The notes: generated from the letters alone by a model not told the origin. 64,000 bases of DNA from Acidimicrobiaceae bacterium (GCA_020637295.1 JACJWF010000006.1:124001-188000); one strand, 5' to 3'. Positions 33,279 to 46,837 are shown, counted from the stretch's first letter. Program-made: numbers and translations.

Positions 33279-35236
33279 CGCAGAGCCCCGAGCGCAACCA
33301 TCAACTCGTCGACGGAACGGTCGAACGTGGCGGCGTCGAAGTGGCGAGCTGCGATGGCGCGCAACCCGAGATGGGCGTGCTCCCACGCCTCGGGGTCGTC
33401 CAGCAGCCGCGCCGTCTTCGCCGCCAGATCGTCGGCCGTGTCGGCCACCAGCAGGTCGGTCAACTCCCCGAGGTGCAGACCTTCGGCGCCGATGGAGGTG
33501 GTGACGAACGGCGTACCTGCCGCCATGGAGTCCACCAGCTTCAGCGTGATGCCGGCACCGAACCGCAGCGGCGCGACGTGCACGATGTGCCGAGCCAGCG
33601 CGGTGGCGGGGTCGTCCACCCGGCCGACGACTCGCACCGCACCACCGGCGCAGGCGCGGACCGACGCAGTGGGGTCGGCGCCGATGATGTCCAGCGTCAC
33701 GGCCGGGTGCGAGCGGCGCAGGATCGGCAGCACGTCGCCCACCAGGTGACGCACGGCGTCGGCGTTGGGGGCGTCCTCACCGGACATGAACCCACCGAAG
33801 AACACCAACCCACTGCGGGTGGCCATCGGCGGCACCGCTGCCGGCGCGGGCCCGGCCCACGCCACCACCACCCGCCGGGCGCCCGGCGCCACCCGGGCCA
33901 CGACGGCGGCTTCCTCGTCGGACACGCAGGTCACGACGTCCGCCCACTTCCAGGCGTCCGCGGCGGCGTCCATCTCCTGGCGGGCCGCCAGTTCCATCTG
34001 CCCGGCCCGCTCGTCGCCGAGCAGCGCGAGCAACTGCGCCTTGCGCATGTCGCGGACTGCGTCGATGGCCTCGACGTCGACCACCCGGATGGCCTGCGGC
34101 TGGGTGCGCTCCACCACGGAGCGGAAGCGGCGCACGTTGGGCGGCCGGCTGAGAACCACTGCCGAGTAGTGGCCGCTGCGCGCCGCCATCCACTGCTCCG
34201 GCGTGGACGATGTCCAGTCCGCCACCTCCACCCCGGCGGCGGCGAGCGGCGGCGCGTAGCGGTCGGCATGGGTCTGGTCCACACCCAGCAGGGTGATCGA
34301 CGCGCCGCGGAACCGCGCCGCCATGCGCGTCAGCAGGCGGGCCATCCGCGGATCGCCGCTGCCACGATCGGTCTGCGGGATGCGGTCGTCGATGACCAGC
34401 ACCCGGTCCACCGTCAGCGAGTCGCGATCACGCACCGTGCCACCAGAGCCAGGGGCGAATCGGGCGAGCTCGTCACCCCACCGCTGGCGGAACAGCCCCA
34501 CGTTGTGCTCGTAGAGCTCGATCGCCCGGGCCCGCTGCGTGGAGGCGCCGCGAATGTGCTGCACCGTCGACCGCGGGTCGCAGACGATGAGATGGCCGCG
34601 GGCGCGGAGTTCGAACGCAAGCTCGACGTCCTCGTAGTAGCCGCGGGGGTAGACCGGGTCGAAGCCGCCGAGCCCGGAGAAGACGGCGCGGCGGATCAAG
34701 AGGCAGGCTGCGGACACGTAGGGCACCGCCCTCGGCCGGAGACCGTCCCACCCTTCCTCCAGCGGGACGATCCGCGTGTGGCCGTCGCTGATGACGACGG
34801 AACCGACCTCCACCGCCGACTCGTTGCCCCCACTGAGCGCCGGGCTGACCGCCGCGACCTCCGGGCTGGCCTCCAGCACTTCGAGCAGAGGGGGCAGCCA
34901 CCCGTCGCCGACGATGACGTCGCTGTTGAGCAGGAGGAGCAGCTCGCCGCGGGCATGCATCGCCGCGAGCGTGATGGCCGAACCGAAGCCGACGTTCAGC
35001 GGGAGGCGGATCACCCGGGTGCCCGGCACCGCCGTGTCCAGCCCGTCGCCCCCGCCGCCGTCCGGCGAGGCGTTGTCGACGACGACGACCTCGAACGGCA
35101 CGTGCGTGTGCTCCGCCAGCGCCGCCAGCGCGGCGACAGCCAGGTCGGCCCGGCCGTAGACCGCCATCAGTACCGAGATGCGCGGCACCTCGTGGGAGGC
35201 GGACCGGGCCGGCCGGTCCAGCGTGGTCGCCGTCAC
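33275..35236 (-). CDS. Two-domain glycosyltransferase (GT2 + GT4-like)
   Basis: A 653-residue protein. The N-terminal GT-A domain has ISVLMAVYGRADLAVAALAA, FEVVVVDNASPDGG, LLLLNSDVIVGDGWLPP and YPRGYYEDVELAFELRARGH, as in rhamnosyl/galactofuranosyl GT2 enzymes. The C-terminal half is GT-B, ending with VAPLRFGAGITLKLVDSMAA and GTPFVTTSIGAEG, a GT4 donor-binding signature. It could add two successive sugars. GTG 35236 overlaps the upstream gene's stop (GTGA), which fixes the start. The open frame to 35965 is spurious, being Arg-rich and antisense-like. Confidence 0.87.
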   Translation of the reverse strand: MTATTLDRPARSASHEVPRISVLMAVYGRADLAVAALAALAEHTHVPFEVVVVDNASPDGGGGDGLDTAVPGTRVIRLPLNVGFGSAITLAAMHARGELLLLLNSDVIVGDGWLPPLLEVLEASPEVAAVSPALSGGNESAVEVGSVVISDGHTRIVPLEEGWDGLRPRAVPYVSAACLLIRRAVFSGLGGFDPVYPRGYYEDVELAFELRARGHLIVCDPRSTVQHIRGASTQRARAIELYEHNVGLFRQRWGDELARFAPGSGGTVRDRDSLTVDRVLVIDDRIPQTDRGSGDPRMARLLTRMAARFRGASITLLGVDQTHADRYAPPLAAAGVEVADWTSSTPEQWMAARSGHYSAVVLSRPPNVRRFRSVVERTQPQAIRVVDVEAIDAVRDMRKAQLLALLGDERAGQMELAARQEMDAAADAWKWADVVTCVSDEEAAVVARVAPGARRVVVAWAGPAPAAVPPMATRSGLVFFGGFMSGEDAPNADAVRHLVGDVLPILRRSHPAVTLDIIGADPTASVRACAGGAVRVVGRVDDPATALARHIVHVAPLRFGAGITLKLVDSMAAGTPFVTTSIGAEGLHLGELTDLLVADTADDLAAKTARLLDDPEAWEHAHLGLRAIAARHFDAATFDRSVDELMVALGALR

Positions 35237-36801
35237 CGCCGCAGCCGCCCGTAGATCCGCCGGGGGATGCGCAGCCAGCGCATGGTCTTGGTCGCGTGGA
35301 TCGCTTCGATCTCCGCACGTGCGGCATCGAGGGCCAACCGGTCCGCCTCGGCACCCTCCAGCGTCGCCTCCAGCTCGGCGATGCGCCGGTCCCGCTCGTC
35401 CAGGCCTGCTGCCAGCGCATCCCGCTCCCGCCTGGCCGCATCTCCCTCGGCGATGGCCGATGCCAGCTCGGCGATGTGGCGGTCCCGTTCGTCCACCATG
35501 GTGGTGAGTGCGTCGCGCTCCGCCAGCAGGCGGCGGCCGCGTACCGCGTGGGCGGCGCGCACTGCGGCCACCTCGGCCGTCAGCCGGGCAACCCGTGGAC
35601 CGACGTCCGCATCGGTGGTCTCGCCGCGCAGGGCGTGGGCCCGCTCGATCGTCGCCGCCAGGCGATCGAAGTGCGCGTCGATGCGCCGGGTGATGCTGGC
35701 CAACTCGGGGTCGGGGCCGATCGAGCCGAGGGCGGCCCGCAACGCGGCGGGCAACTCGTCGGCCACCTCGGCGTAGCCGGCACGGTCGCCGAGGTGGTCG
35801 ACCATCCCGCGCAGCTTGGTCTGGCGCGGGGCGTTGAACACGACCGCCCGCTTGCCGTAGGCGATGGCGGTGATGGCGCCGTGCATCGACACGCCCACGA
35901 AGGCGTGCGACCCGGCGATCAGCGCAGCGACGTCCACCGGCAGCAGCGGGGCGGTGGGGTGCCACAGGCGCGCCGGGTGCGCCGCGCGGAAGGCCGCGGA
36001 GAACTCGCGGTCACCGTGGCCGAGGCCCGTCTCCAGCAACACGATTCCGAGGTCCGGCCGCTCACCGAGCACGGCATCGATGGCCATGCTCATCCGGCCG
36101 GCGCCATCCACCATCGAGCCGTTGCCCTGCACGACCAGGTACGGGCCCGGCGGCAGCCATCCGAGAGTGGCGTGCAGCCGGCGGCGGCGGTCCAGCAGGT
36201 CGGCGGCGAACACGCGTGGCGCGACGAAGCCGGGGTCGGGGACGACGTGGACCTCACGCTCCAGCCCGATCTTCTCCAGCCGCTCGCAGGACGTGTGGTC
36301 GCGAACTGCGACGTACTCGTGGCGCTCGACGGCGCTGCGGACGAAGCCTTCGCGCTCCGCCGGGATGTCGAACGGAATGCCGACGGCGTTCCACACGGTG
36401 CGCAGTGGCGCCGCTGGGCCGGTGCCGTCGACGAACCAGGTGCTGGGCGCCCGGGCCAGCACCGCTTCCTCGGTGGTGTCGTAGTGGGGCGCCAGCAGCC
36501 TGTCCTCGAAGTGGACGATCTCCCCACCGCCGATCACCAGCGCATCACACTGCTCGGCGAGCTCGGCTCGACGCTGCCGGGTTGGCGGGCCCAGCGGTTC
36601 GGCCACCACGCCGCCGTCACTGGGCACCGGGTGCTCCCAGCCGAACGGCGCCAGGCGCCGGACCTCGAGGTCGGGGATGCGGGCCACCAGTTCCCGCTCG
36701 GTGATGTCGGGCAGCAGCAGGTCGCCGTAGTTGGCGATGTCGAACGTGCCGATCAGCCCGACGGTGGGGGCGTCGCGCCCGTCGTCCGCCCCGGCAGCCA
36801 C
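35233..36801 (-). CDS. Polysaccharide pyruvyl transferase with C-terminal coiled coil
   Basis: A 522-residue protein from GTG 36801. VGLIGTFDIANYGDLLLPDI is the start of the pyruvyl-transferase (CsaB/WcaK) fold. ALVIGGGEIVHF, YLVVQGNGSM and FVGVSMHGAITAIAYGKRAV are its other landmarks. From about residue 380 the protein becomes a heptad-rich coiled coil (ERDRHIAELASAIAEGDAA, LDERDRRIAELEATLEGAEA) ending in RWLRIPRRIYGRLRR. Pyruvylated wall polymers anchor S-layer proteins in other bacteria. With the two-domain glycosyltransferase it likely builds a decorated surface polysaccharide. Confidence 0.85.
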   Translation of the reverse strand: MAAGADDGRDAPTVGLIGTFDIANYGDLLLPDITERELVARIPDLEVRRLAPFGWEHPVPSDGGVVAEPLGPPTRQRRAELAEQCDALVIGGGEIVHFEDRLLAPHYDTTEEAVLARAPSTWFVDGTGPAAPLRTVWNAVGIPFDIPAEREGFVRSAVERHEYVAVRDHTSCERLEKIGLEREVHVVPDPGFVAPRVFAADLLDRRRRLHATLGWLPPGPYLVVQGNGSMVDGAGRMSMAIDAVLGERPDLGIVLLETGLGHGDREFSAAFRAAHPARLWHPTAPLLPVDVAALIAGSHAFVGVSMHGAITAIAYGKRAVVFNAPRQTKLRGMVDHLGDRAGYAEVADELPAALRAALGSIGPDPELASITRRIDAHFDRLAATIERAHALRGETTDADVGPRVARLTAEVAAVRAAHAVRGRRLLAERDALTTMVDERDRHIAELASAIAEGDAARRERDALAAGLDERDRRIAELEATLEGAEADRLALDAARAEIEAIHATKTMRWLRIPRRIYGRLRR

Positions 36802-37598
36802 GTTGGCACGCTACCACGCCCCCCGAATGTGAGGGATTCACCGGGTTGGGACTTCGGGCCCCGCCGACGCCGACCGCGGGGACGCAACTGGCTCGGCGGT
36901 CGACGGCACCGGCTCGGACACGGGATCGTGCCGCCGGCGGCCAGCGGCGCACGGGCGCAACCCTTGATCATCAGCCAGAGGGCGAACACCATCTCCTGGA
37001 CGCCGATCGGCATCGCGAGCAGCGCGTAGCCGGTCACTTCGGTGTCGTGGAGCAGTGCCAGCACCGCACCGGCCGCCATCGCCACCACGCCCACCAGGCC
37101 CCAGCCCGAGAGCCAGCGAGGCACCAGCCGGGCGCGGTAGAAGGTGAGGTAGTACAGGCCTGCGCCCAGGCAGAAGGCGAGCACGGCCACCACCGCGGCA
37201 CGGTCGTGACCCGCAACCAAGGAATCGCCGATGGACTGTGTCGTCCCCGTGCCGGCTCCCGAAGTGCGGGCCAACGTCAGGATCGACAGATTGCTCACAG
37301 AGCCGACGAGGTAGAAGACGCCCTCGATGGTCCGGAACACCACCGAACCCATGGCGACAGCGGCACTCGACCGCCGGACCACCGGGTACAACGCGACGGC
37401 GATGCCGACGCTGCACACCGCCGCCACGATGGACAGGAGGGTCGCCAACGCCATCCGGGTCTGATGGTCGGCAACCTCGCCCAGGAAGCCGCTGCGGGTC
37501 AGATCGGGCATCAGCGCGGCGCCCACCAGCGACGCCGGGGTGGCGATGACGAACAGCACCCCGGCCGCAATCTCGTTCCTCCGAGTCGAGCCCATCAC
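36753..37598 (-). CDS. DUF4386-family membrane protein, tail possibly frameshifted
   Basis: A 281-residue protein starting MMGSTRRNEIAAGVLFVIAT. Six or so hydrophobic segments up to about residue 210 (LATLLSIVAAVCSVGIAVAL, AAVVAVLAFCLGAGLYYLTF, WGLVGVVAMAAGAVLALL) fit the DUF4386 family, which has no known function. After LWLMIKG the sequence turns Arg/Pro-rich and overlaps the next gene by 49 bp. In the adjacent frame a better-coding tail ends at TGA 36838. A one-base indel near 36940-36965 is therefore likely. Normal family length is close to 215-230 residues. Confidence 0.72.
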   Translation of the reverse strand: MMGSTRRNEIAAGVLFVIATPASLVGAALMPDLTRSGFLGEVADHQTRMALATLLSIVAAVCSVGIAVALYPVVRRSSAAVAMGSVVFRTIEGVFYLVGSVSNLSILTLARTSGAGTGTTQSIGDSLVAGHDRAAVVAVLAFCLGAGLYYLTFYRARLVPRWLSGWGLVGVVAMAAGAVLALLHDTEVTGYALLAMPIGVQEMVFALWLMIKGCARAPLAAGGTIPCPSRCRRPPSQLRPRGRRRRGPKSQPGESLTFGGRGSVPTWLPGRTTGATPPPSG

Positions 37599-37741
37599 AG
37601 CCGAGCCTCCTCGGTGGAAGGTCCAGGGACCGTCCCACCGGTCTCAGCATGAACGCTCGGGGTCCTCGCCGACACGGCCCCAAGTCCCGTTCAGCGGGCC
37701 GATCCGCGACAACCGCCACGAACGCGCCGCACGCGATCGAG

Positions 37742-37814
37742 TGGGGCGGGTGGGGATCGAACCCACGACCCAGGGATTATGAGTCCCCTGCTCTGACCAC
37801 TGAGCTACCGCCCC
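37742..37814 (-). tRNA. tRNA-Met (anticodon CAU)
   Basis: A 73-base cloverleaf on the minus strand. Acceptor GGGGCGG pairs with CCGCCCC, discriminator A. The D-arm is AGCTCAGTGGTCAGAGC, the anticodon loop CTCATAA gives CAT, and the T-arm is GTGGGTTCGATCCCCAC. It looks like an elongator. A tRNA-Ile with a modified CAU cannot be excluded by eye. Confidence 0.93.
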
Positions 37815-37971
37815 ACGCGCCTGCGGGCGCTCGGGTGAGGCTACCTGGCGTCATTCTGTGGTCCGGATCCGCGCGCAGGCCGCAACGATCCAGCCCCAGT
37901 TCGGAGAATGGCGAGATCCAGCCCCAGAAGCCCCGGGGCTCGGAGGGAAATCGGAGTCGGAGAAAAGTGAA

Positions 37972-38005
37972 ACGAGGCGAGCCGGTGGGACCGGACTCGC
38001 CTCGT
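37972..38005 (-). terminator. Terminator of tRNA-Asn
   Basis: ACGAGGCGAG and CTCGCCTCGT form a perfect 10-bp stem with a 14-base loop. On the minus strand it is followed by the T-rich TTCACTTTTCTCC, a good intrinsic terminator just after the tRNA. Confidence 0.85.
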
Positions 38006-38013
38006 CAACGTGG

Positions 38014-38086
38014 CTCCGAGAGCAGGGCTCGAACCTGCGACCCGCTGATTAACAGTCAGCTGCTCTGCCAACTGAGCTATCTCGGA
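38014..38086 (-). tRNA. tRNA-Asn (anticodon GUU)
   Basis: A 73-base cloverleaf on the minus strand, with CCA encoded next to it (38011-38013). Acceptor TCCGAGA pairs with TCTCGGA, discriminator G. The anticodon loop CTGTTAA gives GTT, and the T-arm is GCAGGTTCGAGCCCTGC. Confidence 0.95.
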
Positions 38087-38118
38087 AAGGCGTCAAGGAG
38101 GATAGCAAGACCCACCGG

Positions 38119-39374
<1,256 letters not shown>

Positions 39375-39378
<4 letters not shown>

Positions 39379-41120
39379 TCAGGCTCCCTCGTGCACCCTT
39401 GGAGCCACCCTAGCAACGCCTCGGCCGCCGCTTCTGACGCGCCGGGGTCGTCCATCCGCTCGAGTGCGAGGCGGGCGTCCCGCATCGCCCGCAACTCCTC
39501 CACGTCCACCACGGTGCGTCGCCGGGTGAGCTGACGGCGGGTGGCGGCAGCGATCAGGTTGCGGGCCTCCAACGCCGGATCCACGTCCAGATCCGCCACC
39601 GCGGCACGCTCGAGCAGCTCGCGAGCCTCGGGGTCGGCCAACTCGAGCGCGGCCTCCACGGCGCCCCCGGCCTCGGCGACGGCGAGGAATGCACGGCGTG
39701 CCACCTCGTCGGCGAAGAGCTCCTCCACCAGCCACGGGGCGATGTCGTCCCAGCGCTGCAGCAGCATGGCGACGGCGACGAACTCGGCGTTCTCCGACGG
39801 CCCCTTGCGCCGCGGTGCGGCCACTCTGATGGTGGGTGCCCGTACCCCCCGCTCGGCCACTGCCACGAGGTCCTGCACCGGCAGGCCGACGTGGGTGGCC
39901 ACCTGGCCGGCATAGATCTTGCGGACGTCCACGTTGGGGTGCTCGTTCACCAGGGCCATCGCATCCTGGGCCATGCGGGCTCGGTCCTCCGGCGAGCGCA
40001 GCACGCGGGAGTTCATCACCCTCGTCAGCCGGTACCCGAGGTACGGCTCGGCGTGCTCCACCGCATGGCGCAGTGCCTCCGGGTCGCTGACCGCCAGGTC
40101 GCCGGGGTCCTTGCCCTCCGGGAAGTGGGCCACCCGCACCCGCACCTGGTACTTCTCCTCCCATTCGTAGAACTTCTGGGCGGCGCCCTGACCGGCGGCG
40201 TCGGCGTCGAAGGCCAGCACGACCTCGCTGGCGAACCGTTTCATCAGCCGCACATGGTCCTCCGTCAGGGCGGTGCCGCAGGTGGCCACGGCCCGCCGCA
40301 GCCCGGAGCGGTGGAAGCCGATGACGTCCGTGTAGCCCTCGCACACGATCACCTGGTCCGCGGTGACGATGTCGCCCTTGGCCCAGTTCAGGCCGTAGAG
40401 GGTCTTCGACTTGGCGTAGATCGGCGTCTCGCTGGAGTTCTTGTACTTCGCCGGGTCGGTGCTGCCCGGCAGGATGCGCCCGCCGAACGCCACGGGGTCG
40501 CCGCTGTCGGTGAAGATGGGGAACATCACGCGGGCGCGAAACGAGTCCTGCATCCGCCCGGCCTTGTTGGTGAAGCCGAGGCCCGTGTCGCGCAGCACCT
40601 CTGCCGGCAGGCCGAGGCCGCGGCACAGGGAGTCCCAGTCGTCGGGCGCGAAGCCGAGCTTGAACTGGCGGGCCACGTCGCCGGCCAGGCCGCGGCGGCG
40701 CAGGTAGTCCCGCGCCGCCCGGGCATCCGGCCCGGTGAGCAGGCGCTCGTGGTACCAGTCCACGGCTGTGTGCATGGCCTCGATCAACTGCTTGCGCCGC
40801 TGGCGGTCGCGCCCCTCGCCGCCGCTGGTGTACCTCAGCTGGATGCCGGCCTTCGATGCCAGCGACTCCACGGCCGTCACGAAGTCGACGTGCTCGATCT
40901 CCTGCACGAACTTGAACACGTCACCCGCGGCGCCACAGCCGAAACAGCGGTAGCGCCCGGTCTCGTCGCGCACGTTGAACGAGCCGGTGCGCTCGGCGTG
41001 GAAGGGACACAGGCCCACCCAGTTGCGCCCCACGCGGCGCAGGGCGACATACCCCTGGACGACGTCGGACAGCACCAGAGTGGCGCGCAGCCGCTCCAGA
41101 TCGTCCTCGTGAATCGCCAT
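39375..41120 (-). CDS. dnaG: DNA primase
   Basis: A 581-residue primase that lays RNA primers at the replication fork. The N-terminal CHC2 zinc finger is LCPFHAERTGSFNVRDET followed by YRCFGCGAAGDVFKF. The catalytic core includes VAFGGRILPGS, and the Toprim domain has VCEGYTDVIGFHRSGL and VVLAFDADAAGQGA. The C-terminal part is helical and probably binds the helicase. The downstream sigma-factor gene overlaps it by four bases. It starts ten bases downstream of the terC stop on the same strand. Confidence 0.95.
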
Positions 41121-41130
41121 CGCGGCGACC

Positions 41131-42105
41131 CTACTCGGACGGGATCTCGATCGTGTCGGCCTGTTCCGATTGCTTCAGGGAGAAGCCGATCGAGGCCACC
41201 AGCACGATGGCGATCACCGTCAGGCTCAGCCAGGTGGGGATGTGGTACCACGTGTGGATCAGCATCTTCACGCCCACGAACGCCAGGATGATGGCCAGGC
41301 CCTCCTGGAGGTAGCTGAACCGGGCGTGCATGTCCGCAAGCAGGAAGTACAGCGCCCGCAGCCCGAGGATGGCGAACGCGTTCGAGGCGAACACGATGAA
41401 CTGCTCGTGGCTGACGGCCAGCACCGCCGGCACCGAATCCACGGCGAACAGCACGTCCGTGGCCTCCACCAGCAGCAGCACGGCGAACAACGGGGTGGCC
41501 AGCCGCTTGCCGGACACCTTGGTGAACAGCTTCTGGCCGTCCATCTGGTCGGTGAGCGGCACGACCTTGTGCACCAGCTTGAGGAACCTGCTCTTCGACG
41601 GGTCCACGTGCTCATCCTCGCTGAACACCAGCTTCAGCGCAGTGAACAGCAGGAACGCGCCGAACACGTACAGCACCCAGTCGAACTTCTCGATCAGCGC
41701 CACCCCGGCGAAGATGAACACCGCCCGCATCACGAGTGCCCCGAAGATGCCCCAGAACAGCACCCGGTGCTGGTACTTCGGGGGGACGGCGAAGTAGCTG
41801 AGGATCAGCGCCCAGACGAAGACGTTGTCCACGCTGAGGCTCTTCTCGATCAGGTACCCCGAGTAGTACTCCCCCGCCGCCGCGCCACCGAAGCTCCACC
41901 ACACCACCAGGCCGAACGCCAACCCGATGCTGATCCACACCACGGACTCGATGGCCGCTTCCTTGGTGCGGACCTCGTGGCTCTCCTTGTGGACCACGAG
42001 CAGGTCCACCAGCAGCAGCACGGAGATGACGCCCAGGAGAGCGATCCACCACTCCCACGCGACATCGATGTCGACGAACTTGCTGCGGTCGACCGCAAGC
42101 AGCAT
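41131..42105 (-). CDS. TerC-family integral membrane protein
   Basis: A 324-residue protein with eight or nine membrane helices. EKSLSVDNVFVWALI and DVLFAVDSVPAVLAV are the two acidic TerC/Alx signatures in symmetric halves. Family members export manganese or help load it on secreted proteins; tellurite resistance is the historical name. No yybP-ykoY-type riboswitch was noticed upstream. The AIM24-like gene's stop lies three bases before its start, so the two are co-transcribed. Confidence 0.9.
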   Translation of the reverse strand: MLLAVDRSKFVDIDVAWEWWIALLGVISVLLLVDLLVVHKESHEVRTKEAAIESVVWISIGLAFGLVVWWSFGGAAAGEYYSGYLIEKSLSVDNVFVWALILSYFAVPPKYQHRVLFWGIFGALVMRAVFIFAGVALIEKFDWVLYVFGAFLLFTALKLVFSEDEHVDPSKSRFLKLVHKVVPLTDQMDGQKLFTKVSGKRLATPLFAVLLLVEATDVLFAVDSVPAVLAVSHEQFIVFASNAFAILGLRALYFLLADMHARFSYLQEGLAIILAFVGVKMLIHTWYHIPTWLSLTVIAIVLVASIGFSLKQSEQADTIEIPSE

Positions 42106-42108
42106 GTG

Positions 42109-42840
42109 TCAGTCCCGGCCGAACAGGCCGCCGGCGATCCCGCCCACGCCGCTGCCCGAGTTGCTGGTGCCGACCGCTGCGGTGATCCAGCCGAGCAACT
42201 CGTTCGGGTTGCGGGTCTGCGTCCACACCTTGCCGGGGCCGGTGAAGTCGAACACCAGGCCCTCACCGCTCTTGAACGTCTGCACCCATCCGCCGCCGGC
42301 CGCCTTGCGGATGCCCATCGTGATGGAGTCCTCGTAGGCCACCATGTGGCCGGTGTCCACCGTGATGGTCTGGCCCGCCTGCAGGTTCCACACCTCCAGC
42401 GCGCCGTAGCAGGCGAACACCACGGTGCCCTGGCCGTCGGCGCGGACGATGAAACCGCCCTCGCTGCCGAACATGTTCTTGAACCCGCCCCACTTGGCGT
42501 CGATGTTCACCGACGCCTCGTTGGCCAGCCACGAGCCCTTCTGGATGAACACGGCCCGGCCCGGCGGCACCTCGTACGTGGTGATGTCGCCCGGCAGGCG
42601 GGCGGCCACGTCCACGAAGCCGCCACCCGCAGGTGCGGTGTAGGTGCTGACGAAGAAGCTCTCGCCGCCGAGCGCGGCGCGCTTCAACGACTTCATGATC
42701 CCGCCTTCGGCCTTGGCCTCCAGCGTGACCCCTGCGGACATGGCCATCATCGCCCCGCTCTCCACGCGGACCGGTTCCCCGGCGCTGAGGGTGAGGCGGG
42801 CGACGCCGTACGCGGGCCCCTGGCGAGTCTGCACCTGCAT
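42109..42840 (-). CDS. AIM24-family protein
   Basis: A 243-residue beta-rich protein. LSAGEPVRVESGAMMAMSAG, FFVSTYTAPAGGGFVDVAAR, VFIQKGSWLANEASVNIDAK and VDTGHMVAYEDSITMGIR fit the AIM24/TIGR00266 family, a jelly-roll type named after a mitochondrial protein. The bacterial function is unknown. The C-terminus is Gly-rich (NSGSGVGGIAGGLFGRD). It precedes terC by three bases. A shared role in membrane or metal stress is inferred from that linkage. Confidence 0.85.
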   Translation of the reverse strand: MQVQTRQGPAYGVARLTLSAGEPVRVESGAMMAMSAGVTLEAKAEGGIMKSLKRAALGGESFFVSTYTAPAGGGFVDVAARLPGDITTYEVPPGRAVFIQKGSWLANEASVNIDAKWGGFKNMFGSEGGFIVRADGQGTVVFACYGALEVWNLQAGQTITVDTGHMVAYEDSITMGIRKAAGGGWVQTFKSGEGLVFDFTGPGKVWTQTRNPNELLGWITAAVGTSNSGSGVGGIAGGLFGRD

Positions 42841-42903
42841 GGCAACTCCTTCGATGCTGCGGCGACGCGGTGGCGACCGCCGGTGTGAGAGGTCCCGGGG
42901 ACC

Positions 42904-45558
<2,655 letters not shown>

Positions 45559-45569
45559 GGCGTTGAAGT

Positions 45570-45613
45570 CTACGGGCGCAGGCGCCGAACCCCAGGGGTC
45601 AATCAGCCCGTAG
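45570..45613. promoter_or_regulatory. Inverted repeat in ppdK/protease divergent gap
   Basis: CTACGGGC (45570-45577) and GCCCGTAG (45606-45613) face each other across 28 bases in the 64-bp divergent gap. It could be an operator shared by ppdK and the M50 protease gene; no regulator is adjacent. Confidence 0.35.
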
Positions 45614-45622
45614 GCTCAACGC

Positions 45623-46831
45623 ATGGCGTCCCCGACCCCGGCGTTCCGGCTGCTCGGCTTCCCGGTCCACGTGCGCCCCGGGTTCTTGCTGTTCGCCGTG
45701 CTGATCGTCGCCATCAACGGCCCCCAGTACGGCGTGCCGTTCGCGCTGATGATCGCCGTGCTCACGCTCATCCACGAACTGGGCCACGCGCTCGCCGCCC
45801 GCCGCACGGGTGCGGAGGCCGAGATCGCGCTGGATTTCATGGCCGGCTACGCCTCGTTCACCCCGCGCCGGCCGCTGCGCCCGCTGGAGCGGATCGGCAT
45901 CTCCCTGGCCGGGCCGGCCGCACAGATCGTGACCGGCACGCTGTTCTACGTCGCCATCGGCGGCCGCTCCGTCATCCCCACCCACGGCGAGCTGACGCCG
46001 TTGCAGGCGGCGGCGTTCTGGGCCGGCCCGGTCATCGGGCTGCTCAACCTCATCCCCGTCCTGCCGCTGGACGGTGGCAACATGCTGCACGCTGCACTGT
46101 CAGCGATCGCCCCGTCGAAGGCCACCCGATGGATGTACGCCATCACCGTCGCCATCACGGGCGCCGGCCTCGTGTGGATGATCCTCGACGAGCGGGCTCG
46201 GCCGTACATCGTGTTCGTGCTGCTGCCGCTCTTCGCCGTGTTCTCCTCCATGGGGCGCGACAAGCAGCGCGCCCGCCAAGCGGTTGGCCAGCAGGCCGTC
46301 GCCCGCGCCGAGGCCACGGCCTGGGCCACCGGGCGGGCCGGCGAGTTCCCGCCCGGTGCCCGCCCGTCGCCGTGGTTCCGCGCCTGGGAGGAACTGCAGA
46401 GCGGCCGGCCGGACATGGCCCGCCGCCTGCTGCTGGCAGACCTGGCCGACCCGTCGCCCTCGAACTGGTGGCCGCCCGACGCGGCGCCGGTGGGCGCCCT
46501 GCGCGACCTGGCCGAGTTGCTGCCGGCGGAGATGACGGCGGCCCGCTCGTTCAGCGCATACGCACTGGGCGAGGTGCTGTTGCGCACCGGCGACACGCAC
46601 CGCGCCGGCACGTTCGCCGCCACCGCATACGGCCAGCACCGCACCCCGCTGCTGGCCCTCCAGGTGGCCAGGGCCGCCGCAGCCTTGGGCGATCAGCCCA
46701 CCTCGATGGCGTGGCTGCGCACCGCCGCCCGCGGCGCCGACCCCGTGGCGCTGCGCCAAGCAGTGGACCGTGCCCCCGAGTTCGAGTGGCTGCGGCACGA
46801 CCCCGCGCTGGCCGACGCGCTCACCGGCTGA
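45623..46831 (+). CDS. M50-family (site-2-protease-like) membrane metalloprotease with TPR-like tail
   Basis: A 402-residue protein. The zinc motif is LTLIHELGHALAARRTGAEA in the second membrane segment. The third ligand lies in LNLIPVLPLDGGNMLHAAL. The first 220 residues hold about six hydrophobic segments. The C-terminal 180 residues are soluble and helical with repeat-like units (AWEELQSGRPDMARRLLLAD, AYALGEVLLRTGDTHRAGTF), resembling TPRs that might recruit substrates. Unlike RseP it has no PDZ domain, so it is the SpoIVFB-like minimal type. It is divergent from ppdK. Confidence 0.87.
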   Translation: MASPTPAFRLLGFPVHVRPGFLLFAVLIVAINGPQYGVPFALMIAVLTLIHELGHALAARRTGAEAEIALDFMAGYASFTPRRPLRPLERIGISLAGPAAQIVTGTLFYVAIGGRSVIPTHGELTPLQAAAFWAGPVIGLLNLIPVLPLDGGNMLHAALSAIAPSKATRWMYAITVAITGAGLVWMILDERARPYIVFVLLPLFAVFSSMGRDKQRARQAVGQQAVARAEATAWATGRAGEFPPGARPSPWFRAWEELQSGRPDMARRLLLADLADPSPSNWWPPDAAPVGALRDLAELLPAEMTAARSFSAYALGEVLLRTGDTHRAGTFAATAYGQHRTPLLALQVARAAAALGDQPTSMAWLRTAARGADPVALRQAVDRAPEFEWLRHDPALADALTG

Positions 46832-46837
46832 CCCATA

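Larger units (their letters stand above)
37599..38118. other. tRNA-bearing gap without protein genes
   Basis: Between the DUF4386 gene and rpoD there is no convincing coding sequence. The stretch carries tRNA-Met, the tRNA-Asn terminator and tRNA-Asn. Nothing further was recognised in 37599-37741 or 37815-37971. Confidence 0.75.

Noticed and set aside
35239..35965. N-terminal extension of the two-domain glycosyltransferase
   Set aside because: The extra 240 residues are Arg/Pro/Gly-rich and overlap the pyruvyl transferase in another frame. GTG 35236 with a GTGA overlap is the better start.
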